A DNA stretch of 46,186 nucleotides from CAZLAK01 sp964557545 (GTDB taxonomy: Bacteria > Bacillota > Desulfotomaculia > Desulfotomaculales > Pelotomaculaceae): assembly GCA_964557545.1 (NCBI GenBank), contig CAZLAK010000015.1:1-46186 (forward strand), in the 5' to 3' direction. A program made the position numbers and the translations under genes. Positions 39,966-46,186 of the stretch are shown one piece after another; position 1 is the first letter of the stretch, and every line of letters begins with the position of its first letter. Below the pieces are notes generated by a model. The model was not told the origin of the DNA. It saw only the letters and a program-made list of their open reading frames with translations, and did not search any database.

Positions 39966-40346
39966 ATGGATGTAGATGTTGTGGCTGTGATTGCGGAGGC
40001 CAAAATACGTGAAGCCATAGAGAAGGGAGCTTTTGATAATTTGGAGGGTAAGGGCAAACCGCTGCAGTTCGATGAGCTTTCCCATGTGCCGGAAGAACTG
40101 CGTGCTGCGTATATAATACTGAAAAACGCAGGGGTGCTGCCAGAAGAACTCCAGTTAAAAAAAGAAATTGTTTCCCTCCAAAAACTAATCGACTGCTGCC
40201 GCGCCGAAGAAGAGAAAGAAGTTTTGCGCAAAAAGCTTACGCAAAAAATATTGCGTTTTGATATATTGATGGAGAGAAGAAAAACCAGCAGCAGGGTTTT
40301 AAACACATACCGGAATAAAATTTACAAATTATTTGGCGGCTACTAA
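39966..40346 (+). CDS. DUF1992 (DnaJ-homologue subfamily C member 28-like) protein
   Basis: 126-aa protein with the DUF1992 core AEAKIREAIEKGAFDNLEGKGKPLQFDE near the N-terminus, then a long charged helix (KKEIVSLQKLIDCCRAEEEKEVLRKKLTQKILRF). Despite the domain name there is no J-domain HPD motif. Function unknown. GAGGTGG upstream of the ATG. A bidirectional hairpin follows, facing the convergent zinc-ribbon gene. Confidence 0.85.
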   Translation: MDVDVVAVIAEAKIREAIEKGAFDNLEGKGKPLQFDELSHVPEELRAAYIILKNAGVLPEELQLKKEIVSLQKLIDCCRAEEEKEVLRKKLTQKILRFDILMERRKTSSRVLNTYRNKIYKLFGGY

Positions 40347-40360
40347 TTCGTTTCATGAAA

Positions 40361-40385
40361 AAAGCCCTTTATAGTAAAGGGCTTT
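40361..40385. terminator. bidirectional terminator between DUF1992 and fmdB-type genes
   Basis: A perfect 10-bp stem (AAAGCCCTTT at 40361-40370, AAAGGGCTTT at 40376-40385) with a five-base loop lies between two convergent genes. On the minus strand the stem runs into a T-tract of six, a standard terminator for the zinc-ribbon gene; on the plus strand it ends in TTTAA only, so it is weaker. Confidence 0.8.
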
Positions 40386-40412
40386 AATGAAAAGCCAAAT
40401 CTTTTTCAGTGC

Positions 40413-40628
40413 CTAGTGCCCGCAGCTGCTGCAGTTGCGGGCACTGCACGTGCTGCAGGAACTCCCCTTTCCGCCTTCTGTTCCAGCGGCGTTGAAAGAA
40501 GACATGACCCTTACAGGTGAACTGGCACCGCATTTAGGGCAGGATATGCCTTCATTTTTTTCTCCCAAACGGCAAATCTTTTCAAAGCGCGTGTTGCAGG
40601 AACGGCACCGGAACTCGTATACCGGCAT
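40413..40628 (-). CDS. FmdB-family zinc ribbon protein
   Basis: 71-aa protein beginning MPVYEFRCRSC, the FmdB signature, with two CxxC pairs (CRSC and CPKC) forming a zinc ribbon at residues 8-36, followed by a Ser/Cys-rich tail (SSCSTCSARNCSSCGH) that could hold a second metal site. FmdB proteins are thought to be small regulatory or scaffold proteins; the exact role is unknown. The ATG at 40628 has GGAG nine bases upstream. It points against its neighbours and shares a bidirectional terminator with the DUF1992 gene. Confidence 0.85.
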   Translation of the reverse strand: MPVYEFRCRSCNTRFEKICRLGEKNEGISCPKCGASSPVRVMSSFNAAGTEGGKGSSCSTCSARNCSSCGH

Positions 40629-40841
40629 ATAAAACAACTCCTTATCGGTGCTTTATGCTGTTTTTTGTCAGGTTTTAATTTTTAGGTTATTTCAGCGGTG
40701 AAAATATGTCAATAACAATTATTTATTGCATTGATTTATTTTTGGTTTTTTAAGCTATTTGCAAGAGGGTTTCTGGTCAGGAAGGAGGAAATTTAAAAAC
40801 AGTGTGCCATTAATTTAATTATAATCCGGGGAGGAAAAGCT

Positions 40842-42407
40842 ATGCGCCTTCATTTTTTAGGAGCAACTGGCACAGTTACGGGTTCTTGTTTTCTCCTGGA
40901 GGCGGCTGGTGCCAGGGTGATGGTGGACTGCGGCATGTTTCAGGGGCCAAAGGAGATCAGAGAGCGCAATTACGGCGCCTTTCCTGTGCCTCCTGCCAGT
41001 GTGGATTTTGTTTTGTTGACTCACGCCCATATAGACCACAGCGGGCTTATCCCCAAATTGGTAAAGCACGGTTTTAAGGGCCCGGTTTTGGCTACCGCTC
41101 CTACTGTAGACCTCTGCGGTGTTCTGCTGCCGGACAGCGGTCACATTCAAGAAATGGAAGTGGAGCGCAAAAATAGAAAGAACCGGCGGGCAGGAAAACC
41201 GCCTTTAGAGCCCATTTATACGGCGGACGAAGCCAGTGCCTGCCTTTACCGATTTAAGCCAGTGAGTTACGGTGAAATTGTAGAGCTCAATTCTAATCTG
41301 GCAGTGAGGTTTGTTGATGCCGGCCACATCCTCGGTTCTGCTTCTATAGAAGTATGGGCAAAGGAAGGCGGTTCAGAAACCAAATTAGTATTTTCCGGAG
41401 ACCTGGGCGATAAAGGCCGCCCCATAGTTAACGACCCAGAAACAATCGAAAAAGCCGATTACCTGGTCATAGAATCTACCTATGGAGACCGAGTGCACGA
41501 CAGGAGCGTGAGCGAAATCGATTTATTGCACGGGGTTATTTGGGAAACTTATAAAAAAGGCGGCAACCTCATCATTCCCGCTTTTGCCGTTGAGCGGACG
41601 CAAGACCTGCTCTATCACTTGAGCTTGCTCATGGAGGCCGGCAAATTTCCGCCTATGACGTTGTACATCGACAGCCCGATGGCCGCGGCCGCATCGGGCA
41701 TCTTTAGGGCGCACGGAGAAGTTTTTGACCGCGAAACGCGAGCCATGATCGAGCGGGGCAGAGAGCCAATTTTTATTCCCGGGGCCAGGTTCACGCAGAC
41801 AGCGGAAGAGTCAAAGTCGTTAAATAGCGTGAGCAGGGCCATTATTATTTCAGCCAGCGGCATGTGCGAGGCAGGGCGTATCCGCCACCACTTGAAGCAT
41901 AACCTTTGGCGCCCTGAGTGTACTGTGCTTTTTGTCAGTTACCAGCCTTCGGGCACACTTGGCAGGCAGCTCTTAGACGGCGAAAAAACTGTGCGCATTT
42001 TCGGCGAAGAAGTGGTGGTTAAGGCTGACATAAGGTGTATCGAGGGTTACTCGTCACACGCCGACCGGGAGGGGCTCCTGTCTTGGGTGAGTAATTTCCA
42101 TGAACTGCCAAAGCTAACTTTTGTTGTGCACGGTGAACCGGCAGCATCCGCCGGTTTGGCCCTTCTTTTGGAGTCGCGCTTAGGAATAAAAACCGTTGTA
42201 CCTGCGTGGAAGCAATCTTTTGAATTGGCTCCCGCTGCCGGCTTAAGAATTACTGAAAATAAACTGGAAGAAGCGTTTAATTCCCTGCTGGCTAGGCTAA
42301 AAGAAATACAGAAAACCGGTACCGGCCCAGAAGAGGAACGCGAGCTGCTCGTGCGGCTGTCCGATCTGGCCGTTTTCATGGACAGTATTTTAAAAAAGGC
42401 GGGATGA
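40842..42407 (+). CDS. metallo-beta-lactamase fold / beta-CASP RNA-processing hydrolase
   Basis: 521-aa metal-dependent hydrolase of the CPSF73/RNase J-like superfamily. The zinc motif THAHIDHSG (His61, His63, Asp65, His66) comes first; further metal ligands are in DAGHILGSAS and FSGDLGD; the beta-CASP insert follows, with IPAFAVERTQDLLY, IDSPMAAAASGIF, SASGMCEAGRI and the terminal EGYSSHADREGL motif (His of motif C). The last 70 residues are a helical extension (LEEAFNSLLARLKEI). RNA is the likely substrate. GGGGAGG seven bases before the ATG. The 204-bp upstream spacer holds no clear promoter. Confidence 0.9.
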   Translation: MRLHFLGATGTVTGSCFLLEAAGARVMVDCGMFQGPKEIRERNYGAFPVPPASVDFVLLTHAHIDHSGLIPKLVKHGFKGPVLATAPTVDLCGVLLPDSGHIQEMEVERKNRKNRRAGKPPLEPIYTADEASACLYRFKPVSYGEIVELNSNLAVRFVDAGHILGSASIEVWAKEGGSETKLVFSGDLGDKGRPIVNDPETIEKADYLVIESTYGDRVHDRSVSEIDLLHGVIWETYKKGGNLIIPAFAVERTQDLLYHLSLLMEAGKFPPMTLYIDSPMAAAASGIFRAHGEVFDRETRAMIERGREPIFIPGARFTQTAEESKSLNSVSRAIIISASGMCEAGRIRHHLKHNLWRPECTVLFVSYQPSGTLGRQLLDGEKTVRIFGEEVVVKADIRCIEGYSSHADREGLLSWVSNFHELPKLTFVVHGEPAASAGLALLLESRLGIKTVVPAWKQSFELAPAAGLRITENKLEEAFNSLLARLKEIQKTGTGPEEERELLVRLSDLAVFMDSILKKAG

Positions 42408-42420
42408 TGTTATCATTTGT

Positions 42421-43260
42421 ATGCAAGGGTTTGATCTGAAGAGTAGAAGCGGCGGTTTGGCTTTTAAGGAAGATATGAGATTTTTTTTCTTTAAACGCTT
42501 AAGTGAAGCGGGCACGCTGGTGCACGGCTTTACTACCCGCACAGGGGGAGTTAGCACAGGCCCGTACGAGAGCCTGAATATGGCCTTTCACGTGGGTGAC
42601 CGGCCAGAAAACGTCGTGGAGAACAGGGAGCGGGCTCTTTACTCCCTGGGGGTTGACCCCGGCTGCTTGGTGGCGGGCGAGCAAGTGCACGGCGATAAAG
42701 TTCTCATTGTGGGTTCATCAGAAAAAGGGCGGGGTGCGCTAAACCATGAAAGTGCCCTTCCCGGCGTAGATGCGCTCGTAACAAAAGAAAACGGTGTTGC
42801 TCTGGCCAGTTTTTATGCCGATTGCGTGCCGCTGTTCTTTTGGGATCCGGTTAAGGGTGTAGCGGCCATGGCTCACGCCGGCTGGAAAGGGACCCTCCTT
42901 AACATAGGCCCTAAAACGATAAAAGAAATGGTACTGGCTTTTGGCTGCAGGCCGCGTGACATTATAGCGGGCATAGGACCGTCTATCGGCCCCTGCTGCT
43001 ACGAAGTTGGTGAAGGTGTAGCCCGGGCTTTTTACAGTGTTTTTAACCGGGCCGGTGACTTTATACGAATTGTGCGTACGGGCAGGTACAGGCTGGATCT
43101 CTGGCAGGTTAACAAGATAAGTCTTATAGAGAGCGGTATAGAGGAAACAAATATTGAAGCGGCTTGCCTTTGTACATCTTGCCACCGCCACCTTTTCTTT
43201 TCTTACCGTGCCCAGGGCGGTGTGTGCGGCAGGATGGCGGCTGTTATTATGCTTGTTTGA
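42421..43260 (+). CDS. pgeF: peptidoglycan editing factor / purine nucleoside phosphorylase PgeF (YlmD, DUF152)
   Basis: 279-aa member of the family formerly called multicopper polyphenol oxidase. The His-Cys-His metal site is visible: His90 in EQVHGD, Cys135 in YADCVP, His152 in AHAGWKG; GGVSTGPYESLNM and GIGPSIGPCCYEVG are family-typical. Family members have been reported to act as purine nucleoside phosphorylases and in correct peptide assembly on peptidoglycan precursors; this fits its place beside mur and division genes. ATG at 42421 lacks a clear ribosome site; an ATG at 42475 has AAGGAAG upstream and is an alternative. Confidence 0.9.
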   Translation: MQGFDLKSRSGGLAFKEDMRFFFFKRLSEAGTLVHGFTTRTGGVSTGPYESLNMAFHVGDRPENVVENRERALYSLGVDPGCLVAGEQVHGDKVLIVGSSEKGRGALNHESALPGVDALVTKENGVALASFYADCVPLFFWDPVKGVAAMAHAGWKGTLLNIGPKTIKEMVLAFGCRPRDIIAGIGPSIGPCCYEVGEGVARAFYSVFNRAGDFIRIVRTGRYRLDLWQVNKISLIESGIEETNIEAACLCTSCHRHLFFSYRAQGGVCGRMAAVIMLV

Positions 43261-43283
43261 AGGTGGTAAAGGGGGGAAATAGT

Positions 43284-43985
43284 GTGCCCAAGGTCTTAGT
43301 TGTTGAAGATGAAAAAAATATCTTAGAACTTGTGCGTTTCAACTTGGAAAAAGAGGGTTTTACAGTTCTTACCGCCTTGGACGGAAGCCAGGGACTGGAG
43401 CTGGCCAGAGAAGAAAAGCCGGACCTTATAGTGCTTGACGTCATGCTGCCGGGAATGAACGGCCTGGAGGTCTGCCGGGAACTGCAGCGGGAATACGAAA
43501 CGCGGGAGATCCCCATCATCATGTTGAGTGCCAGGGCGGAGGAGGTAGATAAGGTGCTCGGCCTGGAGATGGGAGCAGACGACTACATTACCAAACCTTT
43601 TAGCCCGCGCGAACTAGTGGCCAGAGTAAAAGCCCGTTTGAGGCGCAACCCGGGTAACCAGCGGGCGGCGGCCGACACCCACCGGTTAAATTTTGGCCGG
43701 CTGGTGATCGATACCTCCCGTTTCGCCGTTTTTATTGACGGCAAACGCGTAGAACTTACCCCCAAGGAGTTTGAGCTCTTGCATTTTATGGCCGCCAGGC
43801 CGGGAAGAGTTTTTACTAGAGAACAGCTCCTCGAGCAAGTGTGGGGGTACGGTTACGCCGGCGACTCCCGAACGGTAGACGTTCACATACGGCACATCAG
43901 GCAAAAGTTAAGTATCCTCGGTGAGGAGCAGCCCATTGAGACGGTGCGGGGAGTTGGTTACAGGTTTAAGGAGGTAAGCGCGTAG
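43284..43985 (+). CDS. phoP: OmpR/PhoB-family response regulator (PhoP-like)
   Basis: 233-aa two-domain regulator. Receiver domain with acidic residues VVEDE, phospho-acceptor Asp52 in VLDVMLPG, Ser82 of MLSAR and Lys104 in YITKPFSP; C-terminal winged helix with LTPKEFELLHFMAARPGRVFTREQLLEQVWG, DSRTVDVHIRHIRQKL and VRGVGYRF. The frame is open upstream to 43164, but the GTG at 43284, seven bases after a GGGGGG run, makes the normal start. It overlaps the kinase gene by one base. Similar to PhoP/PhoB; the phosphate-sensing role is inferred and no pst or pho target gene is in the window. Confidence 0.92.
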   Translation: MPKVLVVEDEKNILELVRFNLEKEGFTVLTALDGSQGLELAREEKPDLIVLDVMLPGMNGLEVCRELQREYETREIPIIMLSARAEEVDKVLGLEMGADDYITKPFSPRELVARVKARLRRNPGNQRAAADTHRLNFGRLVIDTSRFAVFIDGKRVELTPKEFELLHFMAARPGRVFTREQLLEQVWGYGYAGDSRTVDVHIRHIRQKLSILGEEQPIETVRGVGYRFKEVSA

Positions 43986-45379
43986 TGCAACTTATAGTAA
44001 AAGCTGTGAGGAGAGTAGGCTGGCGTCCTGTAGCTAGTTACTTTTTCCTTTTTTTTGTTTTTGTCGGCCTTCTCCACCTGTGCGCCGGCAGCAAGCTCAG
44101 TATTTGGGGAGCCACGGCTCTGGCCTTCTTTTTCTCTGCCGCTTTGGCGTGGACTCTTTACAGTAAATTAATCAGGTCCTTAGATGAGATTGTCAGCGTC
44201 ATCCAGGACATGGCCAAAGGAAACCTGGACCAGGAGATCCGAATTTACACTCAAGATGAAATCGGTGATTTGGCCAGGTCTATCAATTTCATGGCCCGAC
44301 AGCTGAAAAATAATATAGAGGATATTATGTTGGAGAAAAACAGAATACAGGCAATACTTTCCAGTATGGCTGACGGCGTTATAGCCGTAGATATATGGGG
44401 CCGCGTCATCTTGATTAACCCCGTAGTGGAAGACCTGTTCCGCATCACTCTTTCAGCCAGCAGGGGTAAAAATATTTTGCGGGTCATCCGCAACTACGAA
44501 CTGGAGAGGCTTTTAAACGAGGCTTTAGAAACGGGCCGTTCTGTGCAAAAACAGGTCCAGATATCAACTCCCGAGCCGCGCATTTTCCAGGTCCACGTTA
44601 CCCCCCTGAAAAATTCCGGGGAGGATAGGGGCGGCGTTGTGGCTCTGTTAAGAGACATTACGGAAAGAAAAAAACTGGAAGAAATGCGCAGCGAATTTGT
44701 GGCCAATGTTTCGCACGAACTGAGAACGCCGCTCACCTCCATAAAAGGTTTTGCTGAAACCCTATTAGAGGGTGCACTGGAGGAACCGGCGGTGGCCAGG
44801 CGTTTTTTAGAAATCATCGACAAGGAAACAGAGAGACTTTCCCGCCTTATAGACGAACTTTTAAATCTTTCTAAACTGGAAAACCAAAAAACTGTTCCCA
44901 ACTGGCAGCCGCTTAACATGGCGGCCCTAATTGAAAGGGTAGTAGACATTTTTCAGCCGCGGGCATCTGAAAAAAACCAGAACATATACGTGGATCTTCC
45001 GGACGACCTGCCGGAGGTGCAGGGCGATCCCGACATGCTCAGCCAGGTTCTGATCAACCTGATAGACAATGCGGTGAGTTACACGCAGTGCGGTGGTGAA
45101 ATACGCATTACTGCTTCGGTAAAAGGCGGGGAGATGAAAGTGGACGTTAGCGACAACGGTATCGGCATTCCCCCCGAAAGCCTGCCCCGTATATTTGAAC
45201 GCTTCTACCGGGTGGACAAGGCCCGTTCCCGAGAGCACGGCGGTACCGGCCTCGGTTTATCCATCGTTAAACATATTGTTGATGCCCACGGCGGCAGCGT
45301 GCAAGTGGAGAGTAAGGTCGGTGTAGGGAGTACGTTTTCCTTTGTCTTGCCCCTTAAAAAACCGGAAAGAGAGAACTAG
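43985..45379 (+). CDS. phoR: membrane sensor histidine kinase (PhoR-like)
   Basis: 464-aa kinase. Two membrane helices (about 16-32 and 41-59) with an extracytoplasmic loop of only about 8 residues, then HAMP (about 60-110), PAS (about 120-228, ILSSMADGVIAVDIWGRVI), HisKA with the phosphorylated His244 in VSHELRTPLTS, and the ATPase domain with INLIDNAVSYT, DNGIGIP, FERFYRVDKARS and GTGLGLSIVKHIV. The near absence of an external domain suggests that signals come through the membrane, the PAS domain or partner proteins, as with PhoR-type kinases. GTG start overlapping the stop codon of the regulator gene. Confidence 0.93.
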   Translation: MQLIVKAVRRVGWRPVASYFFLFFVFVGLLHLCAGSKLSIWGATALAFFFSAALAWTLYSKLIRSLDEIVSVIQDMAKGNLDQEIRIYTQDEIGDLARSINFMARQLKNNIEDIMLEKNRIQAILSSMADGVIAVDIWGRVILINPVVEDLFRITLSASRGKNILRVIRNYELERLLNEALETGRSVQKQVQISTPEPRIFQVHVTPLKNSGEDRGGVVALLRDITERKKLEEMRSEFVANVSHELRTPLTSIKGFAETLLEGALEEPAVARRFLEIIDKETERLSRLIDELLNLSKLENQKTVPNWQPLNMAALIERVVDIFQPRASEKNQNIYVDLPDDLPEVQGDPDMLSQVLINLIDNAVSYTQCGGEIRITASVKGGEMKVDVSDNGIGIPPESLPRIFERFYRVDKARSREHGGTGLGLSIVKHIVDAHGGSVQVESKVGVGSTFSFVLPLKKPEREN

Positions 45380-45476
45380 CTGTGCCCTTTATGCAAAGAG
45401 GAATTGTCCAATAAACGTTGAAGTTTTTACTTAAACTTTTAAGGCCGGACCTGGTTGGGGAGGGGTGGCCCGTGGA

Positions 45477-46169
45477 ATGATGAAAGAGGCTGAGGTTGAC
45501 ATAGCGGGGAATATCAAGCGGGTTAGGGAGCGTATAGAGGCGGCGGCGAGAAGGGCAGGCCGCAATCCGGGGGAAATTAAGGTTATTGCTGTAACTAAAA
45601 GTGTTGAACCAAGGACAATAGAGCAGGCGGTAGGCTGCGGTTTAACCGCTTTAGGTGAAAACAGGGTCCAGGAACTCCTGGCTAAAATACCGCACCTGCC
45701 GGACGGGATTGAGTGGCACTTTATAGGGCGGCTGCAGACTAACAAAGTAAAAAAATTAATTGGCAGGGTTTCCCTCATTCACTCCCTTGACCGCTGGAGT
45801 TTAGCAGAGGTTATTAATAAAGAAGCTGGAAGATCCGGTTTGCGGGTTAGGGTTTTGGTACAGGTAAACGTTTCCGGGGAGAGTACAAAAGCAGGAATAA
45901 CACCGGCAGAAGTTGAAGATTTTGCAGGGGAGGCAGCCAAATTGCCCGGAGTTTTGGTTTGCGGCCTGATGACCATAGCCCCCATAGGCGAAGATGCCAG
46001 GCCCTATTTTAAGCAGTTGAAAGAGATTTTTGAGAGGTTAAAGGGCAGAATTCCTGGAGGGAAGATTGAGTACCTTTCTATGGGTATGAGTGCCGATTTT
46101 GAAGTGGCGGTGGAAGAGGGCGCTAACCTGTTGCGTATTGGTTCAGCTATTTTTGGCCCAAAGATGTAA
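45477..46169 (+). CDS. ylmE: pyridoxal-phosphate homeostasis protein YggS/YlmE (COG0325)
   Basis: 230-aa PLP-binding TIM-barrel protein that buffers free pyridoxal phosphate. PLP-binding Lys41 lies in VIAVTKSVEP; other landmarks are GENRVQELLAKI, WHFIGRLQTNKVKKL, VLVQVNVSGESTKAG and LSMGMSADFEVAVEEGANLLRIGSAIFG. The frame is open from a GTG at 45465, but AGGGGTGG lies within that start; the ATG at 45477, eight bases downstream of it, is better placed. In Bacillus ylmE is followed by sepF (ylmF); that gene would lie beyond the window edge. Confidence 0.93.
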   Translation: MMKEAEVDIAGNIKRVRERIEAAARRAGRNPGEIKVIAVTKSVEPRTIEQAVGCGLTALGENRVQELLAKIPHLPDGIEWHFIGRLQTNKVKKLIGRVSLIHSLDRWSLAEVINKEAGRSGLRVRVLVQVNVSGESTKAGITPAEVEDFAGEAAKLPGVLVCGLMTIAPIGEDARPYFKQLKEIFERLKGRIPGGKIEYLSMGMSADFEVAVEEGANLLRIGSAIFGPKM

Positions 46170-46186
46170 ATTTTTTATTCAAAGGG

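Noticed and set aside
40820..40825. TATAAT before the beta-CASP hydrolase gene
   Set aside because: It sits directly before the ribosome site and has no -35 partner at 16-18 bp, so transcription would start within or after the ribosome site.
45421..45438. Inverted repeat AAGTTT/AAACTT between phoR and ylmE
   Set aside because: Six AT-rich pairs only with a weak T-tract; could be chance in an AT-rich spacer.

Overview
This 46 kb window is chromosomal DNA from an endospore-forming member of the Firmicutes (Clostridia-like, most reminiscent of the Peptococcaceae/Desulfotomaculum group). The basis is a division and cell-wall (dcw) cluster that runs straight into spoIIGA-sigE-sigG and the ylmC/ylmD/ylmE genes, DUF881 and Sbp (DUF1290) genes between ftsQ and ftsZ, a DAP-type MurE, and strong purine-rich ribosome binding sites in front of very many GTG and TTG start codons. 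The genus is not determined. No rRNA, tRNA, CRISPR array, insertion sequence or prophage gene was seen.

Layout. (1) 1-4087, minus strand: the 3'-truncated end of a GlcD-type FAD-linked oxidase, then a YkoP-like protein, a polysaccharide deacetylase and an MFS transporter, the last three forming one transcription unit. (2) 4246-9446, plus strand: a secreted GH18 hydrolase with a terminator, a feoA-feoB ferrous-iron uptake operon with a consensus-like promoter covered by a Fur box, a D,D-carboxypeptidase and a Fur-family regulator. (3) 9480-14224: a GH57 branching enzyme fused to a GT4 glycosyltransferase, a MetE-core-like protein and a PHP phosphoesterase. (4) 14221-15122, minus strand: an MNT/HEPN gene pair. 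(5) 15290-30935: MraZ boxes, then mraZ-rsmH-ftsL-spoVD-murE-murF-mraY-murD-ftsW-murG-murC-murB-murA in one direction. (6) 31015-31155, minus strand: a 46-codon small membrane protein gene between murA and ftsQ. (7) 31365-36107: ftsQ, two DUF881 genes, sbp, a shortened ftsA-like gene and ftsZ. (8) 36138-36630, minus strand: a second small island (a 109-aa unknown and a possible 30-aa membrane peptide). (9) 36909-39445: spoIIGA, sigE and sigG. (10) 39603-46169: ylmC, DUF1992, a convergent FmdB-type zinc ribbon gene, a beta-CASP metallohydrolase, pgeF (ylmD), a PhoP/PhoR-type two-component system and ylmE.

How it works together. Sections 5 and 7 encode cytoplasmic peptidoglycan precursor synthesis (MurA-F), the lipid-linked steps (MraY, MurG), septal transpeptidation and glycan polymerisation (SpoVD-type PBP, FtsW), and the divisome (FtsL, FtsQ, FtsA-like, FtsZ). 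Section 9 continues into mother-cell and forespore sigma factors. Three regulatory signatures can be read directly: three GTGG repeats at 10-bp spacing before mraZ; a TTGACA-22 bp-TATAAT promoter before spoIIGA, with the same abnormal spacer known from the Spo0A-dependent spoIIG promoter of Bacillus; and a sigma-F-like promoter before sigG.

Most notable oddities: the FtsA-like protein lacks most of subdomain 1C, a normal phosphate-2 loop and the C-terminal membrane helix; a branching enzyme and a glycosyltransferase share one chain; short minus-strand membrane-peptide genes interrupt the dcw cluster; an AT-rich hairpin plus T-run lies between ftsA and ftsZ; and the HEPN partner lacks the RNase motif.
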